Origin: an uncultured Alphaproteobacteria bacterium
GTDB taxonomy: Bacteria; Pseudomonadota; Alphaproteobacteria; GCA-2731375
DNA: 64,000 nucleotides
NCBI GenBank assembly: GCA_951812805.1
Contig: CATOSZ010000006.1
Location: 118,992 to 182,991 of the forward strand
Direction of reading: 5' to 3'
Shown here: positions 25,432 through 45,676 of the stretch, in pieces
Position numbering within the stretch: the first letter of the stretch is position 1
Layout: the number at the start of each line of letters is the position of its first letter
Notes under the pieces: generated by a model
The model's database searches: none
What the model saw: only the letters and a program-made list of their open reading frames with translations
Told to the model about the DNA's origin: nothing
Program-made: the position numbers and the translations under genes

Positions 25432-25480
25432 CTCGCGGCCACCCGCCGTCGAGCCTGTGTTCGGCGGTGTCAGACAGTGC

Positions 25481-25510
25481 TTGAATCGAGCGGCCCAAAT
25501 CGCATATAGT
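25481..25510 (+). promoter_or_regulatory. Candidate promoter for rpoBC
   Basis: TTGAAT (25481-25486), an 18-bp spacer and TATAGT (25505-25510) lie in the 410-bp interval between rplL and rpoB. That interval otherwise holds the hairpin after rplL and a 27-bp tandem repeat; I see no gene in it. Confidence 0.55.
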
Positions 25511-25728
25511 CGCGGCAATCGCCGCGGGTCGATCGATTGAAAACTGGAACACTTGTCGCAGGTCTTACACCGACCGGTCGCTGACACGACCGCGTCGGCG
25601 TTCGCGTCCGTATCGCGCAGTCCTGCGGGAAACGGGCCTTGCCTGCCGTCATGCTTCCCTCCGGTGTCCGGGTTCCCGGACTGTGAGTGGGGCGGCTGAG
25701 GGGTTTCCAGATCGAACGCCGTCAGGGC

Positions 25729-25782
25729 GACGCCGAGACGGTTCCGCCACGGGCGGACGCCGAGACAGTCCCGCCACGGGCG
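25729..25782. repeat. 27-bp tandem direct repeat upstream of rpoB
   Basis: Bases 25729-25755 and 25756-25782 are consecutive copies differing at two positions. Each contains GACGCCGAGAC and CCGCCACGGGCG. The second copy ends 19 bp before the rpoB ATG, just before the ribosome site. Confidence 0.8.
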
Positions 25783-25801
25783 GGCGTATTGGGGAGAAGG
25801 C

Positions 25802-34177
<8,376 letters not shown>

Positions 34178-34210
34178 GCCATCGCCTTTCCATTTTGGTC
34201 GTGACAATCG

Positions 34211-34243
34211 GGGCCCGCGTAATTTCATTGCGCGGGCCCTTGT
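34211..34243 (+). terminator. Terminator-like hairpin after rpoC
   Basis: GGGCCCGCG (34211-34219) and CGCGGGCCC (34231-34239) form a perfect 9-bp stem with an 11-base A/T-rich loop, followed by a weak TTGT. It lies 34 bp after the rpoC stop and before the rpsL promoter. Confidence 0.6.
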
Positions 34244-34308
34244 CGTGACGAACGATCCTTCGGCAAGACACGGACCCTGCGAAACCGCAGAAAAACTTGA
34301 AAATACTG

Positions 34309-34337
34309 TTGACGCGCCGGGGGTCGATCCATAGTAT
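34309..34337 (+). promoter_or_regulatory. Promoter of the str operon (rpsL-rpsG-fusA-tuf)
   Basis: TTGACG (34309-34314), a 17-bp spacer and TAGTAT (34332-34337); equivalently 15 bp to CATAGT, as at tRNA-Tyr. The 405-bp gap between rpoC and rpsL holds this promoter, the upstream hairpin and a ~245-nt leader in which I see no gene. Confidence 0.75.
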
Positions 34338-34582
34338 CCGCCAACCCTGAATGGGGCGCAGGCAGTAGGCAGTCGACCTAGACGCTGCGTCGAGCGATCT
34401 CGATCTGGGACATATCCGACGCGGGCCACCACGTCGCGAGGAGGCAACGCCCAACGGGCGCCGAACTTGTGCCGTGGTCGCGTTTGCGCCGTTTGCGTCG
34501 GGGGCACGTGCGACATCGTGGGTAACCGGCGGGCGGAGTGGACTTCGCGCGTGGGAACGAATGCTAGGAACGGGGACGTTAT

Positions 34583-34954
34583 ATGCCGACCATCAATCAG
34601 CTGATCCGCAAGCCGCGCCGCGCCGCCGCCGCGCGCAACAAGGTACCGGCGCTGCAGGCCTGCCCGCAGAAGCGCGGTGTGTGCACCCGCGTCTACACGA
34701 CGACGCCGAAGAAGCCGAACTCGGCGCTGCGCAAGGTCGCGCGCGTGCGGCTGACCAACGGCTTCGAAGTGATCAGCTATATCCCCGGTGAAGGCCATAA
34801 CCTGCAGGAGCACTCGGTGGTGCTGATCCGCGGTGGCCGGGTCAAGGACCTGCCGGGCGTGCGCTATCACATCATCCGCGGTGTCCTCGACACCCAGGGC
34901 GTTTCCGACCGTCGCCAGCGCCGTTCGAAATACGGCGCCCGGCGTCCGAAATAA
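34583..34954 (+). CDS. rpsL: 30S ribosomal protein S12
   Basis: This 123-residue decoding-centre protein has the motif [19 protein letters not shown], with Lys at the streptomycin positions (~43 and ~88), so the sensitive form. It is first gene of the str operon and lies 27 bp before rpsG. Confidence 0.99.
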   Translation: MPTINQLIRKPRRAAAARNKVPALQACPQKRGVCTRVYTTTPKKPNSALRKVARVRLTNGFEVISYIPGEGHNLQEHSVVLIRGGRVKDLPGVRYHIIRGVLDTQGVSDRRQRRSKYGARRPK

Positions 34955-34981
34955 GCGCCGACGGCCAGGGGAGCGAAACAG

Positions 34982-35452
34982 ATGTCACGACGTCACAGGG
35001 CGGAAAAACGGGAGATCCTTCCCGATCCGAAGTTCGGCGATACCGTGCTCGCCAAGTTCACCAATTCCCTGATGCTGGACGGCAAGAAATCGGCCGCCGA
35101 GCGCATCATCTACAGCGCCTTCGATCGTATGCAGTCGCGCAGCGGCCAGGACCCGGTGAAGCTGTTCCACGAGGCGCTGACCAACGTGAAGCCCGCCGTC
35201 GAGGTGCGCTCGCGCCGGGTCGGTGGTGCGACCTACCAGGTCCCGGTGGAAGTCCGGCCGGAGCGTTCGCAAGCGCTGGCGATCCGCTGGCTGATCACGG
35301 CGGCCCGCGCCCGCTCGGAGAACACCATGGAGGAGCGGCTGTCGTCGGAGCTGCTCGACGCCGCGAACGCGCGCGGCAACTCCGTCAAGAAGCGGGAGGA
35401 CACGCACAGGATGGCCGAAGCCAACCGCGCGTTCTCCCATTACCGCTGGTAA
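34982..35452 (+). CDS. rpsG: 30S ribosomal protein S7
   Basis: This 156-residue 16S head-assembly protein starts [38 protein letters not shown] is the rRNA-binding hairpin. In E. coli it is the translational repressor of this operon. Gap of 26 bp to fusA. Confidence 0.99.
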   Translation: MSRRHRAEKREILPDPKFGDTVLAKFTNSLMLDGKKSAAERIIYSAFDRMQSRSGQDPVKLFHEALTNVKPAVEVRSRRVGGATYQVPVEVRPERSQALAIRWLITAARARSENTMEERLSSELLDAANARGNSVKKREDTHRMAEANRAFSHYRW

Positions 35453-35478
35453 GCCCCGCCTCTCAAGGATTTAGACCC

Positions 35479-37554
35479 ATGTCCCGCACTACGCCCCTCG
35501 AGCGCTACCGAAACATCGGCATCATGGCGCACATCGATGCCGGCAAGACCACGACGACGGAGCGCGTCCTCTACTACACGGGACGCTCGCACCGGATCGG
35601 TGAGGTGCACGACGGCGCGGCGACGATGGACTGGATGGAGCAGGAGCAGGAGCGGGGCATCACCATCACCTCGGCCGCGACGACCTGCTTCTGGCGCGAT
35701 CACCGCATCAACATTATCGACACGCCCGGCCACGTGGACTTCACCATCGAGGTCGAGCGTTCGCTGCGCGTGCTGGACGGCGCCGTCGCCGTCTTCGACT
35801 CGGTCGCCGGCGTCGAGCCGCAGTCCGAGACCGTCTGGCGTCAGGCCGATAAATACGGCGTGCCCCGGATGTGTCTGATCAACAAGATGGACCGGGTCGG
35901 CGCCGACTTCTATCGCTGCGTCGACATGATCGTCGACCGCCTGGGCGCCAATCCGCTGGTCCTCCAGCTGCCGGTCGGCTCGGAGAGCGACTACCAAGGC
36001 GTCGTCGACCTCGTCGAGATGAAGGCGATCATCTGGAAGGACGAGTCGCTCGGCGCCGAGTTCGAGGCGGTCGAGATTCCGGACGATCTGAAAGAGCAGG
36101 CCGACGACTACCGCGCGCGCCTGGTCGAAGCGGCCGTCGAGATGGACGATGCCGTCCTCGAAGGCTACCTCGAGGGCAACGAGCCCGACGCCGCCACGCT
36201 CAAACGCTGCATTCGCGCCGGCACCATCGCCGGCAATTTCATTCCGGTCCTCAACGGCTCCGCCTTCAAGAACAAGGGCGTGCAGCCGATGCTCGACGCC
36301 ATCGTCGACTTCATGCCGGCGCCGGGCGACCTGGAGGCCATGAAGGGCGTCCATCCCGACCGGGACGAGGAGATGGTCCGCGAGGCCAACGACGAGGAGC
36401 CGTTCTCGGCGCTCGCCTTCAAGGTGATGACCGATCCGTTCGTCGGCTCCCTGGTTTTCGTGCGGATCTATTCGGGCGTGCTGAACAGCGGCACCCAGGT
36501 GCTGAACTCGGTGAAGGGCAAGCGCGAGCGGGTCGGCCGCATGCTGTTGATGCATGCCAATCACCGCGAGGACACCAAGGAGGCCCGCGCCGGCGACATC
36601 GTCGCGCTCTGCGGCCTGAAGACGGTGACCACCGGCGATACGCTCTGCGACAACCAGAAGCCTATCGTGCTGGAGCGCATGGAGTTCCCCGATCCGGTCA
36701 TCGAGATCGCGGTCGAGCCAAAGACCAAGAACGACCAGGAGAAGATGGCGACGGCACTCAGCCGCCTCGCCGACGAGGATCCTTCGTTCCGCGTCACCGC
36801 CGATCCCGAGAGCGGCCAGACCATCATCAAGGGCATGGGTGAGCTGCATCTCGACATCATCGTCGACCGCATGAAGCGCGAGTTCAAGGTGGACGCCAAC
36901 GTCGGCGCGCCGCAGGTCGCTTACCGCGAGACGGTGACGCGACGGACCGAGCTCGACTACACCCACAAGAAGCAGACCGGCGGTTCGGGCCAGTTCGCCC
37001 GCATCAAGTTCGTGCTGGAGCCGGGCGAGCCGGGTGCCGGCCGCATCTTCGAGAGCAAGGTCGTCGGCGGCAACGTGCCGAAGGAATACATCCCGGGCGT
37101 GGAAAAGGGCATCAATGGCATCGCCGACGGCGGCGTGCTGGCCGGCTTCCCGATGCTCGACTTCAAGGTCACGCTGGTCGATGGCGCCTATCACGACGTC
37201 GACTCGAGCGTCATGGCCTTCGAGATCTGCGCCCGACAGGCATTCCGCGACGCGGTGATGCAGGCCAAGCCGGTCCTGCTGGAGCCGCTGATGAAAGTCG
37301 AGGTGGTGACGCCGGAAGACTTCATCGGTCCGGTCAACGGCGATCTCTCGTCCCGGCGCGGCACGCCGACGGGCTCGGAGATGCGCGGCAACGCGACGGC
37401 GATCACCGCGTTGGTGCCGCTCGCCAACATGTTCGGCTACGTGAACAACTTGCGCTCCATGACCCAGGGTCGGGCGCAGTTCACCATGCATTTCGACCAC
37501 TATTCGAAGGTCCCCGAGGCGGTCTTTCAGGAAGTGAAAGCCAAGCTCGCCTGA
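35479..37554 (+). CDS. fusA: Elongation factor G
   Basis: This 691-residue translocase GTPase has G1 [19 protein letters not shown] (~17), G3 DTPGHVDF (~85) and G4 NKMD (~139). Domains II-V are complete, with [13 protein letters not shown] in domain IV. It is the EF-G1 type, in its normal operon place. Confidence 0.99.
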   Translation: MSRTTPLERYRNIGIMAHIDAGKTTTTERVLYYTGRSHRIGEVHDGAATMDWMEQEQERGITITSAATTCFWRDHRINIIDTPGHVDFTIEVERSLRVLDGAVAVFDSVAGVEPQSETVWRQADKYGVPRMCLINKMDRVGADFYRCVDMIVDRLGANPLVLQLPVGSESDYQGVVDLVEMKAIIWKDESLGAEFEAVEIPDDLKEQADDYRARLVEAAVEMDDAVLEGYLEGNEPDAATLKRCIRAGTIAGNFIPVLNGSAFKNKGVQPMLDAIVDFMPAPGDLEAMKGVHPDRDEEMVREANDEEPFSALAFKVMTDPFVGSLVFVRIYSGVLNSGTQVLNSVKGKRERVGRMLLMHANHREDTKEARAGDIVALCGLKTVTTGDTLCDNQKPIVLERMEFPDPVIEIAVEPKTKNDQEKMATALSRLADEDPSFRVTADPESGQTIIKGMGELHLDIIVDRMKREFKVDANVGAPQVAYRETVTRRTELDYTHKKQTGGSGQFARIKFVLEPGEPGAGRIFESKVVGGNVPKEYIPGVEKGINGIADGGVLAGFPMLDFKVTLVDGAYHDVDSSVMAFEICARQAFRDAVMQAKPVLLEPLMKVEVVTPEDFIGPVNGDLSSRRGTPTGSEMRGNATAITALVPLANMFGYVNNLRSMTQGRAQFTMHFDHYSKVPEAVFQEVKAKLA

Positions 37555-37602
37555 GCGGGCGACGGGGACTAGGGACAAACAGGAGCCAACGGAGTTCAAG
37601 CG

Positions 37603-38793
<1,191 letters not shown>

Positions 38794-38800
38794 CGGATTT

Positions 38801-38824
38801 GTCGCGGCCCTTCGGGGCCGCGAC
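38801..38824 (+). terminator. UUCG-capped hairpin between tuf and rpsJ
   Basis: GTCGCGGCCC (38801-38810) and GGGCCGCGAC (38815-38824) pair perfectly around a TTCG loop closed by C-G, the extra-stable tetraloop class. A short GCGTTTC follows. It lies 7 bp after the tuf stop and 63 bp before rpsJ, so it can act as a str terminator or S10 leader element. Confidence 0.65.
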
Positions 38825-38887
38825 GCGTTTCAGTCGACGAAACCAGCACCGGGCACCACCAGGGTCGTTCGGCGGAGAGATGAAGAG

Positions 38888-39196
38888 ATGGACAGTCAGA
38901 ATATCCGCATCCGGTTGAAGGCGTTCGACCACCGCGTGTTGGATCAGTCGACCAGCGAGATCGTGTCGACGGCACGGCGGACCGGCGCGAACGTGCGCGG
39001 CCCCATTCCGCTGCCGACGAAGATCGAGAAGTACACGGTGCTACGCGGCCCGCATATCGACAAGAAGAGCCGCGAGCAGTTCGAGATCCGTACGCACAAG
39101 CGGCTCTTGGATATCGTCGATCCGACACCCCAGACGGTGGACGCGCTGATGAAGCTCGACCTCGCCGCCGGTGTCGACGTCGAGATCAAGCTCTAG
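38888..39196 (+). CDS. rpsJ: 30S ribosomal protein S10
   Basis: This 102-residue protein starts [19 protein letters not shown] and contains [29 protein letters not shown]. It is first gene of the S10 operon. The ATG at 38888 follows GGAGAGATGAAGAG; upstream in-frame sequence lies in the intergenic hairpin region and is not protein. Confidence 0.98.
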   Translation: MDSQNIRIRLKAFDHRVLDQSTSEIVSTARRTGANVRGPIPLPTKIEKYTVLRGPHIDKKSREQFEIRTHKRLLDIVDPTPQTVDALMKLDLAAGVDVEIKL

Positions 39197-39206
39197 GAGG
39201 GGGAAG

Positions 39207-40022
39207 ATGCGCGCCGGTATCATTGCGCGGAAGCTGGGCATGTCCCGGGTCTTCCAGTCGGACGGCACCAACATCCCGGTCACCGTCCTGCATGTGGACG
39301 AGTGCCAGGTGGTGGCCCAACGCACGCGGGAGCGCGACGGCTATACCGCCCTGCAGCTGGGCGTCGGCCGGGCTAAGGTAAAGAACGTCAACCAGGCCTC
39401 ACGCGGGCATTTCGCCAAGGCCCGGGTGGAGCCGAAGCGCCGCCTCGCGGAATTCCGGGTGGCGGAGGACGCGCTGATCCCGGTCGGCGCGGAGATCACG
39501 GCGGACCATTTCGTCGCCGGCCAGCGAGTCGACGTCGTCGGCACCTCGATCGGCAAGGGCTTTGCCGGTGCGATGAAGCGGTGGAACTTCTCCGGCCTCC
39601 GGGCCAGCCACGGTGTTTCGATCTCGCATCGCAGCCACGGCTCGACCGGTAACAGCCAGGATCCGGGCAAGGTCTTCAAGGGCAAGAAGATGGCCGGCCA
39701 TATGGGCAACGAGCGGGTCACGACGCAGAACCTGACGGTCGTCCAGTGCGATGCCGAAAACGGCCTGATCTTCGTCAAGGGCGCGGTGCCCGGCCCGAAG
39801 GGCGGCTGGGTCCTGGTGAGCGACGCGGTGAAGGGGGATCGCCCCGAAGAGGCGCCCTATCCGGGTGCCGTGCGCGAGCGTGATAGCGCCGAGCCGGAGG
39901 CCGAGGCCGAGGTGGCCGCGGTCGAAGAGACGACGGGCGGCGATGCGCCGGCCGACGAGGCCCCGGCGGCTGAGACGGCCGTCGAGACCCCGGCGGACGC
40001 GCCTGAGGAAAAGAAGGACTAG
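39207..40022 (+). CDS. rplC: 50S ribosomal protein L3 with long acidic tail
   Basis: The protein has 271 residues. The ~209-residue core is standard, including the central loop [30 protein letters not shown]-terminal tail of ~62 residues (from base 39834) is made almost only of Ala, Glu, Pro, Asp and Thr. The ATG at 39207 follows AGGAGGGGG. The tail's function is unknown; E. coli L3 (~209 residues) has none. Confidence 0.96.
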   Translation: MRAGIIARKLGMSRVFQSDGTNIPVTVLHVDECQVVAQRTRERDGYTALQLGVGRAKVKNVNQASRGHFAKARVEPKRRLAEFRVAEDALIPVGAEITADHFVAGQRVDVVGTSIGKGFAGAMKRWNFSGLRASHGVSISHRSHGSTGNSQDPGKVFKGKKMAGHMGNERVTTQNLTVVQCDAENGLIFVKGAVPGPKGGWVLVSDAVKGDRPEEAPYPGAVRERDSAEPEAEAEVAAVEETTGGDAPADEAPAAETAVETPADAPEEKKD

Positions 40023-40026
40023 TGTG

Positions 40027-40647
40027 ATGCAGGCCGAGGTCAAGACCCTCGACAACGGTGAAGCCGGCACCATCGAGCTGAACGATGCCGTGTTCGGCAT
40101 CGAGCCGAGAACCGACATATTGCACCGTGTCGTCAACTGGCAGCTGGCCAAGCGCCGCGCCGGAACCCACAAGACCAAGCAGCGCTCGGAAATCCGGGGC
40201 TCGGGCGCCAAGGTCTGGCGCCAGAAGGGCACCGGCCGCGCCCGGCACGGCAACAAGAAGGCGCCGATCTTCCGCGGTGGCGGCATCGCCTTCGGTCCGC
40301 AGCCGCGCAGCCACGAGACGAAGCTGCCGAAGAAGGTTCGTGCCCTCGGCCTGAAATGCGCGCTCTCGGCCAAGCAGGCGGCGGGCGAGCTGGTGGTGCT
40401 GGACGAGGCGCGACTGGACGAGCCCAAGACCAAGATCCTCGCCGGCAAGCTGAAGGGTCTCGGCTGGGAGAGCGTGACCATCGTCGGTGGCGCCGAGCTG
40501 GACGAAAACCTGGTCCGTGCCGCGCGCAACATCGTCGGCGTGCGGCTGCTGCCGTCAGCGGGCGCCAACGTCTACGACATCCTGCGCCGCGATACCCTGG
40601 TTCTGACCAAGGATGCGGTCGAGCAGCTGGAGGCGCGCCTCGCATGA
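40027..40647 (+). CDS. rplD: 50S ribosomal protein L4
   Basis: The protein has 206 residues from ATG 40027 (an in-frame GTG directly precedes it). [12 protein letters not shown] and [15 protein letters not shown] are family features; the first is the loop that lines the exit tunnel. In E. coli L4 regulates the S10 operon by attenuation. It overlaps rplW by 4 bp (ATGA). Confidence 0.97.
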   Translation: MQAEVKTLDNGEAGTIELNDAVFGIEPRTDILHRVVNWQLAKRRAGTHKTKQRSEIRGSGAKVWRQKGTGRARHGNKKAPIFRGGGIAFGPQPRSHETKLPKKVRALGLKCALSAKQAAGELVVLDEARLDEPKTKILAGKLKGLGWESVTIVGGAELDENLVRAARNIVGVRLLPSAGANVYDILRRDTLVLTKDAVEQLEARLA

Positions 40648-40937
40648 CCACCGAACGCGATTACACCACCGTGCTGAACCCGGTGATCACCGAAAAATCG
40701 ACCATGGGTTCGGAGAACAACCAGGTCACCTTCCGGGTGCGCCTCGACGCCTCCAAGCCGGAGATCAAGACCGCGATCGAGAACCTGTTCAAGGTCAAGG
40801 TCAAGTCGGTCAACACACTCCGGGTCAAGGGCAAGACGAAGCGTTTCAGGGGACGGCCCGGGCGCCGTCCGGACTGGAAGAAGGCCATCGTGACCCTCGA
40901 GGACGGCGACATGATCGACGTCACGACGGGCATCTAG
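40644..40937 (+). CDS. rplW: 50S ribosomal protein L23
   Basis: This 97-residue tunnel-exit protein docks trigger factor and [25 protein letters not shown] and [22 protein letters not shown] are typical. The ATG at 40644 is translationally coupled to the rplD stop. Confidence 0.98.
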   Translation: MTTERDYTTVLNPVITEKSTMGSENNQVTFRVRLDASKPEIKTAIENLFKVKVKSVNTLRVKGKTKRFRGRPGRRPDWKKAIVTLEDGDMIDVTTGI

Positions 40938-40950
40938 GGGGAAAGACGCA

Positions 40951-41778
40951 ATGGCGCTCAGGCATTACAACCCCACGACGCCCGGCCGGCGCAACCTGGT
41001 GCTGGTCGATCGTTCGGCCCTGCACAAGGGGCCGCCGGTCAAGACGCTGACCGAGGGGCTGACGAAGAAGGGCGGGCGTAACAACGCCGGCCGGATCACG
41101 GCGCGTCGGCGCGGTGGCGGGCACAAGCGCGCCTACCGGATCGTCGATTTCAAGCGTCGCAAATACGACGTGCCGGCGACGGTGGAGCGGCTGGAATACG
41201 ATCCCAACCGCAGCGCCTTCATCGCCCTCATCCGCTATGAGGACGGCGAGCTGTCCTACATCCTGGCGCCGCAGCGCGTGCAGCCGGGCGATACGGTGAT
41301 TTCCGGCGAACGGGTCGACATCAAGCCCGGCAACGCCATGCCGCTGAACAACATGCCGGTCGGCACGGTGGTGCACAACGTCGAGATGAAGCCCGGCAAG
41401 GGCGGTCAGATTGCGCGTTCTGCTGGGACCTATGTCCAGTTCGTCGGTCGCGACCAGGGTCACGCGATCCTGCGGCTCGGCTCGGGCGAGCAGCGGCTGG
41501 TGCGGGGCGAGTGCATGGCCACGGTCGGCGCCGTCTCGAACCCGGACAATTCGAACATCAAACTCGGCAAGGCCGGCCGCAAGCGCTGGGTCGGCAAGCG
41601 GCCGTCGGTGCGCGGCGTGGCGATGAACCCGGTGGATCATCCCCACGGCGGCGGCGAGGGTCGGACCAGTGGCGGTCGCCATCCGGTGACGCCCTGGGGC
41701 AAGCCGACCAAGGGCAAGCGGACCCGCGGCAAGAAGCCGAGTGATCGTCTGATCATCCGTCGGCGCCACAAGCGGTAA
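40951..41778 (+). CDS. rplB: 50S ribosomal protein L2
   Basis: This 275-residue peptidyl-transferase-region protein contains [17 protein letters not shown] near residue 226-242, including the functionally important His, and the basic tail [10 protein letters not shown]. Gaps of 13 and 12 bp to its neighbours. Confidence 0.99.
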   Translation: MALRHYNPTTPGRRNLVLVDRSALHKGPPVKTLTEGLTKKGGRNNAGRITARRRGGGHKRAYRIVDFKRRKYDVPATVERLEYDPNRSAFIALIRYEDGELSYILAPQRVQPGDTVISGERVDIKPGNAMPLNNMPVGTVVHNVEMKPGKGGQIARSAGTYVQFVGRDQGHAILRLGSGEQRLVRGECMATVGAVSNPDNSNIKLGKAGRKRWVGKRPSVRGVAMNPVDHPHGGGEGRTSGGRHPVTPWGKPTKGKRTRGKKPSDRLIIRRRHKR

Positions 41779-41790
41779 GGGAGGCATCCG

Positions 41791-42069
41791 GTGACACGAT
41801 CCGTATGGAAGGGGCCGTTCGTCGACGGCCATCTCCTGAAGAAGGCGGAAGCGGCGCGCGAAAGCGGTCGCAAGCAGGCGATCAAGACCTGGTCGCGCCG
41901 CTCGACGGTGCTGCCCCAGTTCGTTGGGCTCACCTTCGCCGTCTACAACGGGCAGAAGCACGTTCCGGTCCTGGTGACCGAGGACATGGTCGGCCACAAG
42001 TTCGGTGAGTTCTCGCCGACCCGGACCTTCTACGGCCATGCGGCCGACAAGAAGGCGAGGAGGGGCTGA
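41791..42069 (+). CDS. rpsS: 30S ribosomal protein S19
   Basis: This 92-residue head protein starts at GTG 41791 ([19 protein letters not shown]), the usual N-terminus. [18 protein letters not shown] closes it. The stop overlaps the rplV ATG by one base. Confidence 0.98.
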   Translation: MTRSVWKGPFVDGHLLKKAEAARESGRKQAIKTWSRRSTVLPQFVGLTFAVYNGQKHVPVLVTEDMVGHKFGEFSPTRTFYGHAADKKARRG

Positions 42070-42449
42070 TGGGCAAGCAGTCGAAAGGCCGCGATCTCGG
42101 CGATAGCGAGGCCCAGGCGGTCGCGCGGATCATCCGGGTGAGCCCGCAGAGGCTGAACCTGGTAGCGGGCCTGATCCGGGGCAAGCCGGTCGAGGCGGCG
42201 CTCGCCGAGTTGAGCTTCTCGCGCAAGGGCGTGGCCCGCGAAGTGAAGAAGATCCTGGAGGCGGCGATCGCCAACGCGGAGAACAATCACGACCTCGATG
42301 TCGACGCTCTCGTCGTCGCCGAGGCCAGTGTCGGGCGCAGCTTCGTCATGAAGCGCATGCGGCCGCGCGCGCGGGGACGGTTCGGACGGATCCTGAAGCC
42401 GTTCAGCCGGATGCGGATCGTGGTCCGCGAAGTCGAGGAGGCGGCCTGA
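42069..42449 (+). CDS. rplV: 50S ribosomal protein L22
   Basis: This 126-residue protein has a tunnel-lining beta hairpin [22 protein letters not shown] and an N-terminal [20 protein letters not shown]. The stop overlaps the rpsC start by one base (TGATG). Confidence 0.98.
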   Translation: MGKQSKGRDLGDSEAQAVARIIRVSPQRLNLVAGLIRGKPVEAALAELSFSRKGVAREVKKILEAAIANAENNHDLDVDALVVAEASVGRSFVMKRMRPRARGRFGRILKPFSRMRIVVREVEEAA

Positions 42450-43144
42450 TGGGTCAGAAAATCAATCCGATCGGGTTCCGGCTCGGCATCAACCGCACCT
42501 GGGATTCGCGCTGGTACGCGGACAAGCCCGAATACGCCAAACTGCTGGCCGAGGATCTGAAGATCCGCGAGTTCCTCGACAAGCGGTTGGCCCAGGCGGG
42601 TCTCTCGAAGATCGTCATCGAGCGGCCGGCGAAGCGCGCGCGGGTGACCATTCACACGGCGCGCCCGGGCCTGGTCATCGGCAAGAAGGGCGCCGACATC
42701 GACCGGTTGCGCCGCGAGCTGTCGAGCATGGCGGGCGACGACGTTCACCTGAACATCATGGAAATCCGCAAGCCCGAGATCGACGCCCGGCTGGTCGCCG
42801 AGAACATCTCGCAGCAGCTCGAGCGCCGGGTGGCGTTCCGCCGGGCGATGAAGCGGGCCATGCAGTCGGCGATGCGGCTCGGCGCGCTCGGCATCCGGAT
42901 CAATTGCGCGGGCCGCCTGGGCGGTGCCGAAATCGCACGCACGGAATGGTACCGCGAGGGCCAGGTGCCGCTGCACACGCTGCGGGCCGACTTCGACTAC
43001 GGCACGGCGACGGCACGCACGACCTACGGCGCCTGCGGCGTCAAGGTCTGGGTCTACAAGGGCGAAATCATGGCCCACGACCCGATGGCGCAGGAAAAGC
43101 GCGCCAACGAAATGCAGTCGCCCGGCGGCGGCCGGCAGAACTGA
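42449..43144 (+). CDS. rpsC: 30S ribosomal protein S3
   Basis: This 231-residue mRNA-entry helicase component has a KH domain with [15 protein letters not shown] (~75-90). The C-terminal domain contains [27 protein letters not shown]. The start [13 protein letters not shown] is the family N-terminus. Confidence 0.99.
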   Translation: MGQKINPIGFRLGINRTWDSRWYADKPEYAKLLAEDLKIREFLDKRLAQAGLSKIVIERPAKRARVTIHTARPGLVIGKKGADIDRLRRELSSMAGDDVHLNIMEIRKPEIDARLVAENISQQLERRVAFRRAMKRAMQSAMRLGALGIRINCAGRLGGAEIARTEWYREGQVPLHTLRADFDYGTATARTTYGACGVKVWVYKGEIMAHDPMAQEKRANEMQSPGGGRQN

Positions 43145-43163
43145 GGCGAGAGGGAACGACGGC

Positions 43164-43574
43164 ATGCTGCAACCCAAACGCACGAAGTACCGCAAGGCGC
43201 ACAAGGGCCGTATCCACGGCAACGCCAAGGGCGGCACCACGTTGACCTTCGGCTCCTACGGGATCAAGGCGCTGGAGCCCGAGCGGGTGACCGCGCGGCA
43301 GATCGAGAGCGCGCGGCGCACCATCACGCGTCACATGCGGCGCGCCGGCAAGCTCTGGATCCGGATCTTTCCCGATGTGCCGGTCTCGCAGAAGCCGACC
43401 GAGGTGCGCATGGGCAAGGGCAAGGGCACGCCCGAGTTCTGGTGTGCCCGCGTGAAGCCCGGCCGCATCCTCTTCGAGTTGGAGGGTGTGCCGCTCGAGG
43501 TGGCGCGCGAGGCGTGCCTCAGGGCCTCCTCGAAGCTGCCGATCAAAACCAAGTTCGTCACGCGTCTGACCTAG
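43164..43574 (+). CDS. rplP: 50S ribosomal protein L16
   Basis: This 136-residue protein starts [19 protein letters not shown], with the tRNA-contact loop [20 protein letters not shown] near residue 80. The ATG at 43164 is chosen because the upstream in-frame stretch overlaps rpsC and is not family-like. Confidence 0.98.
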   Translation: MLQPKRTKYRKAHKGRIHGNAKGGTTLTFGSYGIKALEPERVTARQIESARRTITRHMRRAGKLWIRIFPDVPVSQKPTEVRMGKGKGTPEFWCARVKPGRILFELEGVPLEVAREACLRASSKLPIKTKFVTRLT

Positions 43575-43587
43575 GGACATCGGGGCC

Positions 43588-43782
43588 ATGAAAGCCGAAG
43601 AACTGAGGGGCAAGACCCCGGACGAAATGAAGGACCAGCTCATGACGCTTCGTCGCGAGCAGTTCAACCTGCGCTTCCAGAAGGCGTCGGGACAGTTGGA
43701 GAACACGGCGCGGGTGCGCCAGGTACGCCGCGATATCGCGCGGCTGAAGACCGTGCTGCATCGGCAGCAGGCCGAGGGTTAG
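43588..43782 (+). CDS. rpmC: 50S ribosomal protein L29
   Basis: This 64-residue helical hairpin protein sits at the tunnel exit. [24 protein letters not shown] is the conserved core. Confidence 0.97.
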   Translation: MKAEELRGKTPDEMKDQLMTLRREQFNLRFQKASGQLENTARVRQVRRDIARLKTVLHRQQAEG

Positions 43783-43793
43783 GGAGTTTCGGC

Positions 43794-44036
43794 ATGCCGA
43801 GACGCGTGATGCAAGGCGTGGTCATCAGCGACAAGACCGACAAGACCATCGTGGTCCGGGTCGAGCGTCGCGTGATGCACCCGATTTACAAGAAGATCAT
43901 CCGGCGTTCGAACAAGTTCCACGCCCATGATCCGGAGAACAGCCACAAGACCGGCGATATCGTTCGCATCCGCGAATGCCGACCGATTTCCAAGCTGAAA
44001 CGCTGGGAAGTCCTGGTCGACGAGGCGGCGACATAA
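43794..44036 (+). CDS. rpsQ: 30S ribosomal protein S17
   Basis: This 80-residue OB-fold 16S-binding protein reads [29 protein letters not shown], with [13 protein letters not shown] near the end. Length is normal. Confidence 0.98.
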   Translation: MPRRVMQGVVISDKTDKTIVVRVERRVMHPIYKKIIRRSNKFHAHDPENSHKTGDIVRIRECRPISKLKRWEVLVDEAAT

Positions 44037-44048
44037 GGGGACGAGGCG

Positions 44049-44417
44049 ATGATCTATCCCGAGACCTACCTCGAAGTCGCGGACAATTCCGGCGCGCGCA
44101 AGGTGCAGTGCATCAAGGTGCTGGGCGGCTCGAAGCGCAAGTTCGCTTCCGTCGGCGACTCGATCGTCGTCAGCGTGAAGGAGGCGATCCCGCGCGGCCG
44201 CGTGAAGAAGGGCGATATGCACACCGCCATCGTCGTGCGGACGGCCAAGGAAATCCGCCGCAACGACGGCTCGGCGATCCGCTTCGACCGCAACGCGGCC
44301 GTGCTGATCACCCAGGCGGGCGAGCCGATCGGGACCCGTATCTTCGGCCCGGTCACGCGTGAGCTGCGCGCGAAGAACCATTTGCGGATCATGTCGCTCG
44401 CCCCGGAGGTGCTCTGA
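44049..44417 (+). CDS. rplN: 50S ribosomal protein L14
   Basis: This 122-residue protein starts [27 protein letters not shown] and contains [24 protein letters not shown]. The stop overlaps the rplX ATG by one base. It opens the part homologous to the spc operon with no gap that suggests a separate promoter. Confidence 0.99.
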   Translation: MIYPETYLEVADNSGARKVQCIKVLGGSKRKFASVGDSIVVSVKEAIPRGRVKKGDMHTAIVVRTAKEIRRNDGSAIRFDRNAAVLITQAGEPIGTRIFGPVTRELRAKNHLRIMSLAPEVL

Positions 44418-44740
44418 TGGCGGTCAAGTTCAAGATCAAGCGGGACGACGAGGTCGTCGTCCGCACCGGCCGCGACCGGGGTAAGACCGGTCGCGTGCTG
44501 CGGGTGCTCCGCGCGGAGAACCGGGTGATCGTCGAGGGGGTCAACGTCGTCATGCGCCATACGCGGCCGACGCAGACCAGCCCGGGCGGCATCATCCAGC
44601 GCGAAGCGCCGATCAATATTTCCAACGTCGCCCTGGTCGATCCGAAGGAGGGCGGTGCGACGCGCGTCGGTTACCGTGTCCTGGAGGACGGCCGCAAGGT
44701 GCGCTTCGCGAAGCGTTCGGGGGAGATCATCGATGTCTGA
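44417..44740 (+). CDS. rplX: 50S ribosomal protein L24
   Basis: This 107-residue assembly initiator has KOW motif [20 protein letters not shown] at ~10-30. The last 8 bases overlap rplE. Confidence 0.98.
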   Translation: MAVKFKIKRDDEVVVRTGRDRGKTGRVLRVLRAENRVIVEGVNVVMRHTRPTQTSPGGIIQREAPINISNVALVDPKEGGATRVGYRVLEDGRKVRFAKRSGEIIDV

Positions 44741-45335
44741 GAACGGTAACGGCGAAAACGGCGACGTCGAAGTCGTCGAGGCGGCACTGCCGCCGGAGCC
44801 GCGGCTGAAGGCGCTCTACCGGGACGAGATCCTGGCGAAGCTGGTCGAGGAGTTCAGCTATTCGAGCCCCTTCGCGGCGCCGCGCCTGGACAAGATCGTC
44901 CTCAACATGGGCGTCGGCGAAGGCTCGACCGATCGTAAGAAGATCGAGACGGCGGTGAACGAATTGACGCTGATCTCCGGCCAGAAGGCGGTGGTCACGC
45001 GGGCCAAGAAATCGGTCGCGCAGTTCAAGATCCGCGACGGCATGACGATCGGCTGCATGGTGACGCTCCGGCGGAACCGGGCCTACGAGTTTCTCGATCG
45101 CCTGATCACCATCGCGCTGCCGCGGGTGCGGGACTTCCGCGGCGTCTCGGCGAACAGTTTCGACGGGCGCGGCAATTTCGCGATGGGTCTCAAGGAACAG
45201 ATCGTTTTTCCCGAGATCGACTATGACCAGATCGATTCCGTGCGGGGCATGGATATCGTGATCTGCACCACCGCCCAGAGCAACGACGAGGGCCGTGCCC
45301 TCTTGCGCGGGTTCAACATGCCCTTCGCGGCATGA
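44733..45335 (+). CDS. rplE: 50S ribosomal protein L5 with N-terminal extension
   Basis: This is a 200-residue 5S-rRNA-binding protein. The first ~22 residues ([20 protein letters not shown]) are an acidic Asn/Gly/Glu-rich leader before the usual start (LKALYRDEI). E. coli L5 has ~179. The core [40 protein letters not shown] is standard. The start at 44733 overlaps rplX by 8 bp; no other good start is nearer the core. Confidence 0.95.
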   Translation: MSENGNGENGDVEVVEAALPPEPRLKALYRDEILAKLVEEFSYSSPFAAPRLDKIVLNMGVGEGSTDRKKIETAVNELTLISGQKAVVTRAKKSVAQFKIRDGMTIGCMVTLRRNRAYEFLDRLITIALPRVRDFRGVSANSFDGRGNFAMGLKEQIVFPEIDYDQIDSVRGMDIVICTTAQSNDEGRALLRGFNMPFAA

Positions 45336-45356
45336 AGAATCGGAGGTAACGCGACC

Positions 45357-45662
45357 ATGGCCAAGAAAAGCGCCACCGAGAAGAACGCCCGCCGGGCCAA
45401 GCTGGTGAAGAAATACGCCGCCCGGCGCGAGGCGTTGAAGGAAATGGCGAAGGACGAGAGCTTGCCGCTGGAGGAGCGTTTCGCCGCCCGGCTGAAGCTC
45501 GCCAAGCTGCCGCGCAACGGCGCGCCGACGCGGCTGCGCAACCGCTGCAATCTGACCGGCCGACCGCGCGGCTACTATCGCAAACTCGGTATGAGCCGTG
45601 TCGCGCTTCGGGAACTGGCCTCGCAAGGGCTGATCCCGGGCATGGTCAAGTCGAGCTGGTAG
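45357..45662 (+). CDS. rpsN: 30S ribosomal protein S14
   Basis: This is the 101-residue long form without the CxxC zinc motif. Conserved end [27 protein letters not shown]. The N-terminus is unusually Lys/Arg-rich. Confidence 0.98.
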   Translation: MAKKSATEKNARRAKLVKKYAARREALKEMAKDESLPLEERFAARLKLAKLPRNGAPTRLRNRCNLTGRPRGYYRKLGMSRVALRELASQGLIPGMVKSSW

Positions 45663-45676
45663 GAGGGGAAACGACA

